The translations under genes and the position numbers were made by a program. Positions 43,545 to 56,965 of a stretch of DNA of 64,000 nt are shown one piece after another. Below the pieces are notes generated by a model, which saw nothing but the letters and a program-made list of their open reading frames with translations, was not told where the DNA came from and made no database searches. The DNA lies in assembly GCF_030272615.1 (NCBI RefSeq), contig NC_081414.1, forward strand, positions 52,198,636-52,262,635, written 5' to 3'. The stretch comes from Cryptomeria japonica (lineage: Eukaryota > Streptophyta > Pinopsida > Cupressales > Cupressaceae). Position 1 is the stretch's first letter. Each line of letters starts with the position of its first letter.

Positions 43545-46500
43545 TCATGTATTGCAAACATGTATATAAGCCTCTCATAACCAAGAAGATCAAACTCAAA
43601 GTAACCATTCCCAATGAAGGAAATGAGCCCACTAAACCATATCCTAATATCCTCATAATGATATCATAACAACAACATATGCGCAAGGAGATATCCAATG
43701 TCTTCCATCTATCAAAATTGATCCTCTAGAACTAACGATCTCCTTAGCTCAAGATCCATATCTATGAAATATAAGCATAAACATAATGCACCTGAAAGGA
43801 ACAATGAGTAATACCTCTCAAGTAGTAAATTGTCGAGTAGACCAAGAGTGAGGAATGAGAATTATCATCAAGCTATCGAAGTCATCATAAATCTCACTAA
43901 GAACAATCTCCTCTCATGTCTATACCAGGTGAATGCTTCTCAAACTTCCTACTGAAACAACCATCTGCCTCAACACATGTCTCTAATCACAAGAGAATAA
44001 CATCACATATGTCTCCATGTATCCATGAGCACCTATTACCGATCAATCCATGCCAAACTCCAAATGCAACATAACACTATCACAAAGTAATCAAGCAAAT
44101 GATCATGTACCCAATACAAAGAGAACTACCCAAGATCAATGTTAAAGCTCCAACCACAAAATTTGAAATGCAAACATGGAAACATTATGAACCTTATGTG
44201 TGTACTTGGAGGTTTTCACCAAATCATTATGAATGCATTATACTTGTCTTCCTATCTTTTCTCTTAACAATAGAAATATTTTGAGCAGTACATATTTGTA
44301 AGGATTTAATGATTAAATATAATTTTAATCATAGAGGTCTTTACTGTTAGTTATTTTCTAACATGCTTGATAGATGGAACAAGTCATTGGTATGTCTACC
44401 TTATTCAAAGTTCCATGCATTGTCAAATTAGATAATTTATTCCTAAAATATTTCGTGAAAAATATGGATCTATGAGAACCTTTTATTCAATTTGTAGTAG
44501 TGAAGAGACAAGTAAATGAGCTTATTAGCTAGCTTAATCAATTTTTTTATTAAGCAATGGAAAAGATAAGCATCACATATAGGCCATGTCACCTTAAATT
44601 TTACAATAATTATTTATGGAGATTGGATCATACATTTTCTGCACTAATAAGAGATTTTCTAGGAGTAATCACAGTGGAAGTTACTTCTAAAAAAATATCT
44701 AGTGTTTGTGGACAATTGAGATACAACTATGCACACAATGTAATCTATAATCAGACATACTAGATCCCGCAAGTAAATAAGAATATATATCAGTAAAATT
44801 ATGGGAATCTATATGAAAGGAAATAATATCAAATAGACTAAATTATCCTCATCAAAATTTAGTGCTTGAATTAGATAAATTATTTTATCAAGAAGATTTG
44901 ACATTCTATAATGTGCAACAAAGTCAGCACAAATAACCATAAATAATCTTGGATTCAATTAAATGTAATATTCAAATCATTAAAACATACTAATTGCCTA
45001 TAATAATTCAAAACAAGTGGATGCCATGATAATACAACTAAGCTGATTCACAAAGATCATATACTATACTTTAAGAGTAAATACAAGCATTTATCAAGAT
45101 TACACTGTTGTTCTAATTGTTCTGGATATAAAAGTGAAGGAATTGACCCTCCCAAATTTTATTGTTATTTTAATATAAAAATAATAAAAATTAACAAATA
45201 TAATTGAAAATGATAAAATGATGTATGATATCAATGATCACAACAACTCAAGGGATAACAATTTGTATCATAACCAACCTATAACACTTTGTCAAAATCT
45301 AATAACTATAATATTGACTAATTAATTTACTTATAATTTAGTAAAACAAAACTTCTATATTCCCTTGATGTCCATTTGGATTCTTTCTTGTGTTCCCTCA
45401 TCATCTCAACTACCAATGCACAAGTACCATTAGAATTTTTAATGAATTTCCTACCAAATATTATCAAACCATGGAAATATCCTACCTCTCTAACATTCAC
45501 TAGTGTAAGATGTAAACTTCCATGAAAGGAATTAGAGGATCCATGGATCCTACAAAGCTAAAGAAACCTTCTACAAGGAGATTTGCAATAAAAGATATAC
45601 TTTATTGATAATGATACAATAAGTCTCTCCCACACTACATTCTTAAACAATAGCTCTATTTTCGTATATGGATAAGGTAGAAACTGGGGATAAAATTTTG
45701 AGAGTAATTATTCAAAAGAATTAATTTATTTAAGAGATTTATTAACTAGTTAAATTCAATTTTGGGTGATCCCACAATATTTTGTTCTACTTTTGGGACA
45801 TCTTATTTTTTGCCTGAAATTACATAGTTCTTAGAAAATATAATGATTTATGTATTGAGAGGTTTCATTTATAGAAATTTAATTGAAGAGGGTTAGATCA
45901 ATCCTCCTTAGATCAAACCCCCTTGGATATAACCCCTCTATTCTTAAATCATACTTGCAATGGAGTCTCCTCACACCTATCACAATGCTGACAAAAAATC
46001 ACTTTCTTTACTTTTTGGGGAATCAAATGAATTCTTCTAGAAGTTATGTTTTGTAAGTATGTATCCCTTATTATAAGATTTCCAATAAGTATAATTTTAA
46101 ATATATTTAATTTGGTTATTCTATTTATTCTTTAATTTCTTGTGAATGTAGGTTTTTCATTGAACATTAAGATCTTGTTTCACACATGTGGGAAAATAAG
46201 AAAATAGAGAGATTTTTTTTTTTTCTGAATATTCTTTTCCTAGGTATTGATATCCCCATTTCAACAAAAATAGAATTATACTTTTTAAATACAAATGGAA
46301 TGCATAATTTAACATAGTACACCTTCAAATTATGATAATTATCTTTATCTTATGACTTAAGAAATAAAAGGTAATTATCCTAAGTAAATCTATATCTAAT
46401 TATGTGTGAATAAAAACCCAAGAGGGTTATTTGTTAGTACATAATCCTTCTTATAATAATAAACCCTTAAATTACAACGTAAGAGAAGAAAACATATGTA

Positions 46501-46580
46501 ATGATGCAAATACGGGTCTTGACAACTAGTTGTAATCAAGAACCAATGTACAAACAATCTCTTTTAAATAGAGAAAATGA
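43545..46580. other. AT-rich stretch without recognised features
   Basis: About 3 kb. I find no gene, RNA gene or clear repeat. Short open frames (for example 44557-44763) show no protein-like character. It is the left target flank of element H. Confidence 0.5.
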
Positions 46581-46585
46581 GGGAA

Positions 46586-47700
46586 TGTCATGCCCAAAAT
46601 TTACGGCAAGAACGGAATAATTTTTTTTTTTTTTAAAAACCATAACTTAAAACATTAAATTAACTAATTTGAGATACTCTACATGTTTTGTCTTAACTAC
46701 GTTTAGAATTAACTTTACCTACTAACTTAAATAAACGAAAATAATTTAAAATTAAATGCAGATAAAAATGGACTAGCTTTATTGTCGCTCAGTCTATTTA
46801 ATTTAAAATTAAGTATCAACTTCATTCATATTTTCATTCGTATGCACCTCTATCTATTAATTTTCAAATAAATATTAATTTTAATTGATATTTAGTTCAT
46901 AAACGTCTCAATCTATTTAAATTTAAAATAAATATTAACCTCATTAATATTTATTTCATGAACATCTTAATCTATTAAATTCAAAAATTAATATTAACTT
47001 CGTTATTATTTAAACACACATCTACCCATATAAATTTAAAATTAAATATTAGCTTCATTTAATATTTAAATCAATTCAACCTATTTAAATTTAAGATTAA
47101 ATATTTCTTCTTGAATATTAAATTCATCAACATCTCTTTTTTTTTAGGTTTAAAATGGTATATTACCACTATATATATACATATATAAATATAACAGTAT
47201 ACAATTCAGTCTAAAGGGCTTACCCATGCAAACCCTAATCCCTTATTTAATCTAATAAATAAGCCTCCTTATTTTATTTTAACAAGCATTATTCATGTTT
47301 TACCCTAGCCCTAACCGGGCTAGGGTTTTCTCCCTTTTTTTTTTTGCTTGGTTGTGTAGGGCCGAAGGCTAAATGGTGGCGGCCATGGCAGAGGGTAGGG
47401 TTTCTTTTTTTTTGGGCATATGTTACACAGAGGGGAGGGAAAAGGGTGGCGACGTCCCCATGACCACTGCTCACTGTGGGTTCCACAGTGGCGGGAACCA
47501 CTGTGGCCACCCACAATGGCGGCCTAGGCTGCGCCGCCCACTGTGCGGAACACAATGGTTCGGCTTCCCAGCCGGCCAGTGTGCTTCACACAGTGCGTTC
47601 GGCCACCCACCCACACCCCCCCAAACCCCCATTTCAAAATATATATTTTTTTTTAAAACACTTTTTGTTTAATTAAATTTTTTTGTAGTTTATTTTTTTA

Positions 47701-47764
<64 letters not shown>

Positions 47765-47806
47765 CAAAGTAAATTGGCCAAAACATTATGCATTTTATAC
47801 ATCCAT

Positions 47807-47843
<37 letters not shown>

Positions 47844-50663
47844 TTTTTTTGAAACCCTTAGATTAATTTAAATACTCAGATTTTTATCATTGTTTATTGT
47901 TATAGGCATGAATATGATTTTGCTAAAATCTGAGGTAGAAAAAAAAAGTATATAACTATAGGTTTATCTCCTGCAATTAAATAATGACAGACTTAAATAA
48001 ATTTATACCACACTATATAAATATTGTTTTTATTTTTATTTTTAAAATAGTTAGCCTATTTAACTTTAGATTTACTTTCTACACAAAAGTAATTAACATA
48101 ATTTATTGAACTTTAATCAACAATTATAGGGCTAGGAAACTATTTAAATCAACTATCTATTTTTCTAGATTTCTATTTCCTAAGTAAATTCTAGAAAACA
48201 ATAAATTTAATAGCAACTTAATAAATCTAGAATTTATTAAATTAAAACTATAGAAAGAGAAAATAAATACTTTAGATTTTATTTCTGCAATTAATTATGA
48301 AATTTTATTTTCTGCAACTATAATTATCTAGAATCCATAAACTTAGATCATGCAATTTGGAAGAATAAACTGCAAATTCACATTCAAAGCAACATGCATA
48401 CAATCATTAAATTCTTTCTTTATTCCCTGGATTTATTTCACAAGCATATAGGGGTAAAATAAATTCAGTTGCTTTCCCACTTTTTTTTTTAATATGCACA
48501 ACAATCATTAAAATTCAAAAAACAACACTTTAGAAAACTGAATCCAGATTTATTCATTTCTGCTTTTGCAATATAGCAACTAAACTATTACCTTTCTAAG
48601 AATTTCTTTAAAAGACACTATAGACATTATACAAATAGGTCACTCAAATGAGGACATTTTAATTCAGAATATTACATATTTCCAAAAGGATTCTGCAACA
48701 AATAATTTCATCAAACTTCCACTTGTCCTAATCCCTTTCTTTCAACAACCTGCAAATAAGATCAAGGATATGACCATGGAGTGCTCACCTCCCAGCCTAG
48801 GCTAACTGGTAGCCACCCCCGAGCTCGGAGAACCAAGCCCTAGACAAGAAACAAACTTGCAAACACAAAGGGACATAATGCACACAAATTCAAACACACT
48901 CCCATCCCAGCTACACTGCACCACACCTTGGCGATGGCCTTTTTAAGGGTGGTAGTGGACCAATTACCCTGAGGAGAACTGCAAGTATGAAAAAGAACAT
49001 GTAGCCACCTCATGGCAAACCAAATACATCAAGTATAGCAACCCCTTAAATCCTTATGCCCCCCAAGGCATTCATTTCTTATTTCCCTCCTTATGACCTC
49101 CATTGCACAAACAAGCCATGCAGCAAGGGTCACATAAAATCCCTTGTGATCACTCTCATAATGAGAGTCTCTCACTCGAGGGCTATCACTGCTACCACCC
49201 ACAAGATCCTCCTCTCTCCCAAGAGAAAGAGGTCTTGATGACACCCAAAAACACATACAGTACATAACACAAAATACCAAATGAAATTCCCAAAAGAACA
49301 TGCAAGGAAGCAAATCTTTTACACCAAGATACTTTCAAACACATGCAAAAAGAAGCCATTTTAAGAAGAATGCAACCAACCTTAATCTGCCCAAAGGTAC
49401 GTTAGTTTTGTTGAGGATGAGCAGCCCAATTCCACAGTTCTTCTCCTTCTACCCTTAGCCAAAATTCTCTATTCGAAATCTAGTCTATTCTTTTCAAAAT
49501 TTCTCTTGTCTCCAAAAATGGAGAGTGGGTGATTACCCACAAATTTTCTAATTCTTTCTTAAGAAGCCCATTATGAGAGTTCTCACAAGTTTCTAAAAAC
49601 TAAAGAGGAAGGTAAGATAGAATGGGAAAGGGAACTCTCATTCCAAAAGGAAAGTTTACAACTAGGTTCAAATCTTCTAATTTCAATTTTTGCACAACTC
49701 AGAAAAGTCAATTTTTTAGGGTGTCTAAAAGGTCACTTGGGAGTAGAAACTTGCCTTAAATTACCCCTAACCCTTAGGTATACCTTATGGGCTTTAGGAA
49801 ACCCTATCAAACTACCCCTAGGTGTCCATTTAACCCTTTTTAAACCCCTCTGAAGTTTATTTTCGGGTCAAACCTATGTTGACCATCCCAAAGATTCTTT
49901 ACCCAAGGCATTTATGACATCACGTTACATTAATTGAAAAGGCTATAGTTAATCACTTTCCCACCAAGAGACAAAAATAAAAATTCAAACTTAAATCCAC
50001 ACATGTGTCAAGTGACACAAGAAAACACTTTTACAATTTAATACATGAAATCGTCTCTTGTGGATTTTACACAAATCAATTAAATAACACTTAACACGCA
50101 TGCATCATATACTATTATGAATAAAATACAACACAAACGGGGTGTTGTCTCTCCAAATAGACAAACCCTGGCTTACGAACATACATAGGTCTAGGTTTGG
50201 TTCTCCGTTATATTTCCATGGTCACATGGATAACTTCATGTGCATCTCAATTTACACATTAGTAACTTTCAAATATCCACATATAATATAAATTATAGGA
50301 ATAATAATACACATCATCACTTGCATACAATTTATATCTGAACAATTTAAATACATCTTTTATCCAAGCAATTTCACATAAGCAATTCATCCTAATTCTC
50401 ATAATGTTGATCCACACTTAAACATACATCATAATTCTATTATCATAGTAAAGTCCTACAAATTCAATAACGACATTTATCAAAAATCATGTAGTGTTCT
50501 ATCTCATAAAGCATATAAATAAATCATCCATATATAGCAATGTTATCCAAATCATGAAATCATATAAGTTCTAAATTCCAAAATGCATCAAAATAAAGTA
50601 TCCGTAATAGTCTCAATATAAAAACCACTGAAATGTCAGACTGAGTCAAGGTGGGGCCTCACA
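46586..50663 (-). repeat. 3' LTR of element H, about 4.1 kb
   Basis: Plus-strand ends TGTCATGCCC ... GGGGCCTCACA. It contains a GC-rich hairpin island (47290-47625), dinucleotide (AT)n runs at 47705-47761 and 47811-47838, and about 2.65 kb (about 47610-50257) absent from the other LTR. That extra part has no recognisable gene; either it is original LTR lost from the other copy or a later insertion without visible target duplication. Confidence 0.75.
47290..47625. repeat. GC-rich island with CACTGTG/CACAGTG inverted repeats in the H LTR
   Basis: In otherwise AT-rich LTR, a 10-base-stem hairpin ACCCTAGCCC-TAACC-GGGCTAGGGT lies at about 47301-47325. Then CACTGTG, CCACAGTGG, CCACTGTGG and CACAGTG recur at 47470-47600 in both orientations. 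The other LTR (56290-56550) keeps most of them. In element orientation the island lies in the U3/R part. Confidence 0.65.
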
Positions 50664-50676
50664 CCCTCCCCCTCTA
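50664..50676 (-). promoter_or_regulatory. Polypurine tract of element H
   Basis: Minus strand TAGAGGGGGAGGG directly before TGTGAGGCCCC, the LTR start. Confidence 0.85.
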
Positions 50677-50691
50677 GGCATGAACTTCCTC

Positions 50692-53600
50692 CTAGAGTTC
50701 ATCAAAGAGGTGGGGGTACTCTGATCTCATACATGTTGTGTCCTCCCATGAAGTCGTAACCTCATCATAACAATCCCACTGGACCCTAACCTGGTCTAGC
50801 TCTTGAGCTCGAAGGGCCAACGTCTGGCATGCCAAAATGTGAATGGGTTCCAAAGCTAGCTGCCCATCCGACTCCACCTGCAAGGCATCCCAATCTAAAA
50901 TATGAGACTCATCATAGATATATTTCCTCAAAACTGATACATGAAACACATCGTGGATGCGTGATAGGCTAGGTGGCAATGCTAAACGGTAGGCAACTGT
51001 GCCTATCCTCTCAAGAATCTCGAAGGGTTCTACAAAGCGAGGTGCGAGCTTAGAACCCTTTCTATAACGGATTGGACTCTTATGCGATCGCACTCTCAAG
51101 AAGACTCTATCTCCAACCAAGTAGCTACGATCTATCCTCTTTGCATCAGCATATTTCTTTTGTCTATCCTGAGCCTCTCTAAGATGTTGCCTAATCAAAT
51201 CCACCTGCTATTCCATATCCCAAACTATCTCAGGACCAATAGAAACTCTATCCTCTATGCGATCCCAACTCAAAGGTGTCCTACAAAGCCTGTCGTATAA
51301 TGCTTGATAGGGTGGCATCCCCAAAGAAGTGTGATGCCCATTGTTATAGGCAAACTCCACTAAGGGAAGGTACTCTTCCCATCTAGTCTGATGATCTGTG
51401 ACGTACATGCAAAGCATATCCTCTAACACCTGATTAACCCTCTCTATCTGACCATCCGTTTTCGGATGATAGGCTGTACTAAAATTGAGCTTAGTGCCCA
51501 TAGCTGCCTATAATGCCTTCCAAAAGGAAGAAGTGAAGAGAGAATCCCTATCAGAAATGATCTTGCATGGAATGCCATGAAGCTTGACAATGTCCCGCAA
51601 GAATACCTGTGCTACTACTGGTGCTGTGAAAGTAGTACGAACTGGTGAGAAGTGGGCCACTTTGGTCAACTTGTCAACTGTCACCAAGATAGCATCATGG
51701 CGACAAGAAGACATAGGAAGACCAATTATGAAATCCATGGATATAGTATCCCACTTCCACTCTGGTATAGCATGAGACTGGAGCAACCCACCTGGATGGT
51801 GGTGCTCCGCCTTTACTCTCTGACACTCGAGGCGTCGAGCTACTATCTTAGCAATGAGCTGCCACATTCCTGGCCAATGATATAACTCCCTCAAGTCAGC
51901 ATGCAACTTTTTAACTCTAGGATGTGCTGCATAAGGAGCTCTATGAGCCTCTGTGACAATGAACTCTCACAATTCCTCAGAGGAAGGTACATAAATGCAC
52001 CCTCTGTGGCATAATAGTCCATCGGACTCCAAAGAATAATCCACATATTTCCCCTCCAGAGTAACTTGAGATCGTATTACCTGACCAACCTCTGCATACC
52101 ATCCATCCTCTGGCAAGTGTTGTAGTATACGGTCTCTCAAATATGTGCCTATAGATATGGTGTAAACCTCATGACGTCTCCTACTCAAAGCATCTGCAAC
52201 TACGTTTTCCTTTCCTTTGATGTAGTGAATGTCAAAATCATATTCGCACAAGAACTCCATCCATCTCCTCTGACGTGCATTAAGGTTTGGCTGAGTGAAA
52301 ATATATTGAAGACTCTGATGATCTGAATGTAGCTCGAAGTGATGACCTAAAAGGAAGTGTCTCCACCTCACAAGTGCATGCACTACTATTGCGAGCTAAA
52401 GGTCATGAGTAGGATAATTAAGTTCATGAGTCTTAAGTTTCCTAGACTCGAAAGCTATAGCCCTACCATCCTACATAAGAACTACCCCTAAACCCTCTAG
52501 TGAAGCATCTGTACATACCATGAAGTCAGCTATGGGATCTGGTACAATAAGGATAGGAGTGCTAGTAAGTGCCTTCTTGAGTTCCTGAAAGGCCTTCTTG
52601 CACTTCTTTGTCCACTCAAATTTCTTCCCTTTATGCTGAAGAGAAGTAATAGGATGTGCGACTCTGGAGAATCCCTCAACAAAACGTTGGTAATATCCTG
52701 CTAAGCCCATGAAACTCCTGACCTCTATCACACTGGTTGGCACTGGCCAATCCATAATAGCCCTAATCTTTGATGGGTCAACTAAGATCCCATCACCGGA
52801 AATAACGTGCCCAAGGTACTTGATCTCTGATCGAAAGAAAGCACGCTTTGACAAACTACCAAACAACTGGTTATCACGCAAACACTACAATACCTGTTTC
52901 ACGTGCTCCTCATGCTCCTTCTCATTTCGAGAATATATCAGTATATCATCGAGGAACACAATTACAAAATAGTCCAGAAATGTACGGAATACCCCATTCA
53001 TGAGGCTCATAAAAAGAGCTGGGGCATTCGTAAGACTGAATGGGACCATGGTGAAGTCATAGTGTCCATATCTAGTGCGAAACGGGGTCTTGTGGATATC
53101 ACTCTCCACTATTCTCAGCTGATGGTATCCTGACTTCAGATCAATTTTGGAAAAGACTTTGGCACCCTGAAGTTGGTCAAATAAATCATCAATTCTGGGC
53201 AAAGGATATCGGTTCTTGATGGTTACTTTATTTAACTGCAGATAATCCATACATAATCGGAGAGATCCATCCTTCTCCTTAACAAAGATGACTGGTGCAC
53301 CCCAAGAGGATACACTACGACGAATATGACCCTTCTCAAGGAGTTCCTTAAGCTGTATCTTGAGCTCATTAAGCTCATTTATGGTCATCCTATAAGGTGC
53401 TCTGGAAACTGGCTCAGCTCCTAGTACAAGGTCTATATGAAAGTCAATCTCTCTACGGGGTAGCATTCCAGATAACTCTGAAGGAAACACATCTGAATAT
53501 CCCTTAAGGATAGGATGGTTGTCAAGCGATGTTTCATTTTCTTTCTCTTCTCCTCTGTCACTGATAGTGATAGCAAAAAGCTGACATCCCTTTCGCATGC

Positions 53601-54306
53601 TCTGCTTAAGCTGCATAGCGGAGATCATACGAAGAGACACGGGTCTCTGAATCCTAGTGATAACTATGGGCGAGCCATGGTCATCCTCACACTCGATCTT
53701 CTTCAGGAGGCAATCCATCTTGGCTCTATGGGCATAAAGCCAATCCATGCCAAGTACGATGTCGTAAGATCCAAGTGGTGTCACTCTAAGGTCTACTAAA
53801 GTGGTGGTCTTGCCAATCTACAGCTGACATGCCCTAACCTCTGATTCCACTAACACTATAGCCCTTGAAGCTAATTCCACTTCCCAACTGACACCCTGTC
53901 TAGTTGCCACTAGCCCACAATGCTCCACAACCAATGGAGATATAAAGGAGTCAGTAGCTCCTGAATCAAACAAAATAGATACATTGTTACCTTTGATCAT
54001 ACCTGCAGACTCGATGACTGTGGCCTGATGCTCAGCTTGGCAATTGTCAACCACTGCAAATACTCTATGGGACCTGCCCATATCACCAACTGTCGGCTCT
54101 AAAGCGGCCACCCGTTGATTCCCTGCCATCTGACCTTGAGGGCAATCCCTCGCCATATGCCCCATGGCTCCACATGTAAAGCAAGCACCCCATGCCTGAA
54201 ACTGGGTGCCTTGAGGCCTAGAGAAAGCCTGACCTCCTGTCCTACTGGATCCGTTGTACCCACCCCTAGAGGACTGTTGAGTCCTCACCAGAGGTGTGTA
54301 CTGCAC
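50692..54306 (-). pseudogene. Element H Gag end and Pol: knuckle, protease, RT, RNase H, integrase, chromodomain
   Basis: One continuous frame. Zinc knuckle CFTCGAMGHMARDC (about 54165); protease LFDSGATDSFI (about 53955); RT with [16 protein letters not shown] and active site FLDDILIYS (about 52940); RNase H with VCTDASLEGLG, ELHSDHQSLQY and NVVADALSRR; integrase with D, D, E in SMDFIIGLP, ISDRDSLF and QIERVNQ. The first Cys of the integrase zinc finger reads Arg (ARRLECQ). The C-terminal tail (VQWDCYDEVTTSWED ... YPHLFDEL) looks like a chromodomain. Premature stops: TAG at 51208, 51508, 52396, 52471, 52885 and 53818, and TGA at 51967. Well preserved otherwise. Confidence 0.9.
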
Positions 54307-55442
54307 CTGCGCTCTTTGATCACATCTCTGTTCTTGGGTCTGCCATTGCTTGGGCTTGGTGCCCTGCTGATATTGTGGAGGCTTCTACCTCTAGTTCTAT
54401 GCTGTCTGTTGTGGAAGAGGAGGTTTGGAGAACCCTTGTGAGTTTCGGTTGTTTCCCTTCCAATGTGGTTTCTAGAATCCATAAGTCTAAGGTGTGGGAT
54501 TTCGGTTTTGAAACCGATCCCTATTGTCTTATGGTCTGACCTAAATCTCCTCGGCTATCAGTGCCTTCTCCACGGCAACCCGAAGGCTCTCTGGAGCAGA
54601 CATCCTAACTAGCCCAGCTATACCGACATTTAACCCTCTAATGAAGCGGTTTACAAGAAGTTTCTCATCCTTTAGATAATCTACATAAGGCAACAGCTCA
54701 AAGAATTTGCTCTCATATTGGGTTACTGATAAGCCCTTTTGTTGGAGGTTGTGAAATTTTTCTATATGACGCTATCTGAAATGTTCTGATAGGTACCTAT
54801 CCTGGAACCTCTCTATGAATATCTCCCAAGTGAGAGTATCAGGAACTAATCCACATTTGTACTCTTCCTATCTCCACCAAGTGGAGGCCGACCCTCTCAA
54901 CAGATGGACTGCGACACATGCTTTTAGGTTGCTCTCATAAGAACGCAACACAAAGCACCTCTCAAGACTCAAAAGCCATGCCTCAGCCTCTACCCCATTG
55001 GTAGAACCTCCAAAAGACGGTGGCTAGAGGCACATGACCTCCCTGATAAGATCCCCTGGATCCCGACGAGCTCTCTCAAAATAAACTGGTTCCACCACTG
55101 GAGTTGGTCCTGGTATGTGCACAGACTCTGGCTCATTTCCACCCTAACTCTCTATAGGAATAGGAGCTAGGCTCCTGCTTCGTTCTCTATCCACTGATCT
55201 ATGACTCCCAAAGTCCTGATTTCTAACCTGAGGGTTCTCTGCTAGAATCCTTTCCTAAACTATGCCAATAAGATTCTGTATTGCTTCTAAGAGGTTTCGG
55301 TTAGGTTCATTTGGTTGTTCAGAGGTGCTCCTGGGTTCTCTTCTGGAACCAATTCCTCCCTAGCTACCTCTTTGCGTGCTATGCGCACACGCCTAGGACC
55401 CCTTCCGCGCTTGCAAGCTTGTCGCATCGTCGGAGGCATCAT
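54307..55442 (-). pseudogene. Element H gag, N-terminal part
   Basis: ATG at 55442 (MMPPTMRQACKRGRGPRR, a basic start). The capsid-like region has PPSFGGSTNGVEAEAWLLSL, RGSASTWWR, TWEIFIERFQDRYL and QYESKFFELLPYV, typical of Retrotrans_gag. Many internal stops and one frameshift separate it from the knuckle region. Confidence 0.75.
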
Positions 55443-55593
55443 AAGAGGAAAATAAAGTAAAATAAATAACTAATTTCTTTTAGAATAATATTAACTCAAT
55501 TAAATTTTAAATGCCTTACAAAATCAATTTAACAAAAATAATTTAAATAATCTAAAGCGAAACGTAAGTGGAGTTAGGTTCCTAGTGTGGAAA

Positions 55594-55609
55594 CCTTGCT
55601 CTGATACCA
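55594..55609 (-). promoter_or_regulatory. Primer binding site of element H
   Basis: Minus strand TGGTATCAGAGCAAGG, initiator-Met tRNA type, three bases after the 5' LTR end CATGACA. Confidence 0.9.
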
Positions 55610-55612
55610 AAA

Positions 55613-56146
55613 TGTCATGGCCAAAATTTAGGGCAAGAACGGAATAATTTTTTATTTTTAAAAAAAACCATAACTAAGAACATTAAATTAACTAATTTGA
55701 GATACTCTACATGTTTTGTCTTAACTACGTTTAGAATTAACTTTACCTACTAACTCAAATAAACGAAAATAATTTAAAATTAAATGCAAATAAAAATGGA
55801 CTAGCTTTATTGTCACTCGTAAGCACCTCTATCTATTAATTTTCAAATAAATATTAATTTTCATTGATATTCAGTTCATAAACGTCTCAATCTATTTAAA
55901 TTTAAAATAAATATTAACCTCATTAATATTTATTTCATGAACATCTTAATCTATTAAATTCAAAAATTAATATTAACTTCGTTATTATTTAAACACAGCT
56001 CTACCCATATAAATTTAAAATTAATAATTAGCTTTATTTAATATTTAAATCAACTCAGCCTATTTAAATTTAAGATTAAATATTTCTTCTTGAATATTAA
56101 ATTCATCAACATCTCTTTTTTTTTTAGGTTTAAAATGGTATATTAC

Positions 56147-56184
<38 letters not shown>

Positions 56185-56960
56185 CAGTATACAATTTAGT
56201 CTAAAGGGCTTACCCATGCAAACCCTAATCCCTTATTCAATCTAATAAATAAACCTCCTTATTTTATTTTAACAAGCATTATTCATGTTTTACCCTAGCC
56301 CTAACCAGGCTAAGGTTTTCTCCCTTTTTTTTTTGCTTGGTTGTGCAGGGCCGAAGGCTAAATGGTGGCGGCCATGGCAGAGGGTAGGGTTTCTTTTTTT
56401 TTGGGCGTATGTTACACAGAGGGGGGGAGAAAGGGCGGCGGCATCCCCATGACCACCGCTCACTATGGGTTCCACAGTGGCGGGAACCACTGTGGCCGCC
56501 CACAGTGGCGGCCCCTAGGCCGTCCACTGTGGACACCACAGTCGCTCCACCCACATTAGTAACTTTCAAATATCCACATATAATATAAATTATAGGAATA
56601 ATAATACACATCATCACTTGCATACAATTTATATCTGAACAATTTAAATACATCTTTTATCCAAGCAATTTCACATAAGCAATTCATCCTAATTCTCATA
56701 ATGTTGATCCACACTTAAACATACATCATAATTTTATTATCATAGTAAAGTCCTGCAAATTCAATAACGACATTTATCAAAAATCATGTAGTGTTCTATC
56801 TCATAAAGCATATAAATAAATCATCCATCTATAGCAATGTTATCCAAATCATGAAATCATATAAGTTCTAAATTCCAAAATGCATCAAAATAAAGTATCC
56901 GTAATAGTCTCAATATAAAAACCATTGAAATGTCAGACTGAGTCGAGGTGAGGCCTCATA
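55613..56960 (-). repeat. 5' LTR of element H, shortened to about 1.35 kb
   Basis: Matches the outer parts of the 4.1-kb LTR: 55613-56555 aligns with 46586-47610, and 56556-56960 aligns with 50257-50663. The join CCACCCA|CATTAGTAAC shares short homology with both breakpoints. It contains an (AT)n run at 56151-56181. Confidence 0.85.
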
Positions 56961-56965
56961 GGGAA

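Larger units (their letters stand above)
46586..56960 (-). mobile_element. Element H: Ty3/gypsy chromovirus (Tekay/Del-like), minus strand
   Basis: LTRs start TGTCATG(C/G)CC on the plus strand at 46586 and 55613. The target duplication GGGAA is perfect (46581-46585 and 56961-56965). A PBS and purine tract fit minus-strand reading. Gag, protease, RT, RNase H, integrase and a chromodomain-like tail are in Ty3/gypsy order in one frame apart from a frameshift in gag. The very long LTR and the terminal EEVTTSWE-type chromodomain match the Tekay/Del branch, whose chromodomain directs integration to heterochromatin. Confidence 0.9.

Noticed and set aside
47289-47676. Overlapping open frames in the GC-rich part of the H LTR
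   Set aside because: They exist on both strands because the island has few stops; both LTR copies carry them and they resemble no protein.
47705-47838. (AT)n runs as a functional element
   Set aside because: Simple dinucleotide repeats, variable between the two LTRs; no sign of function.
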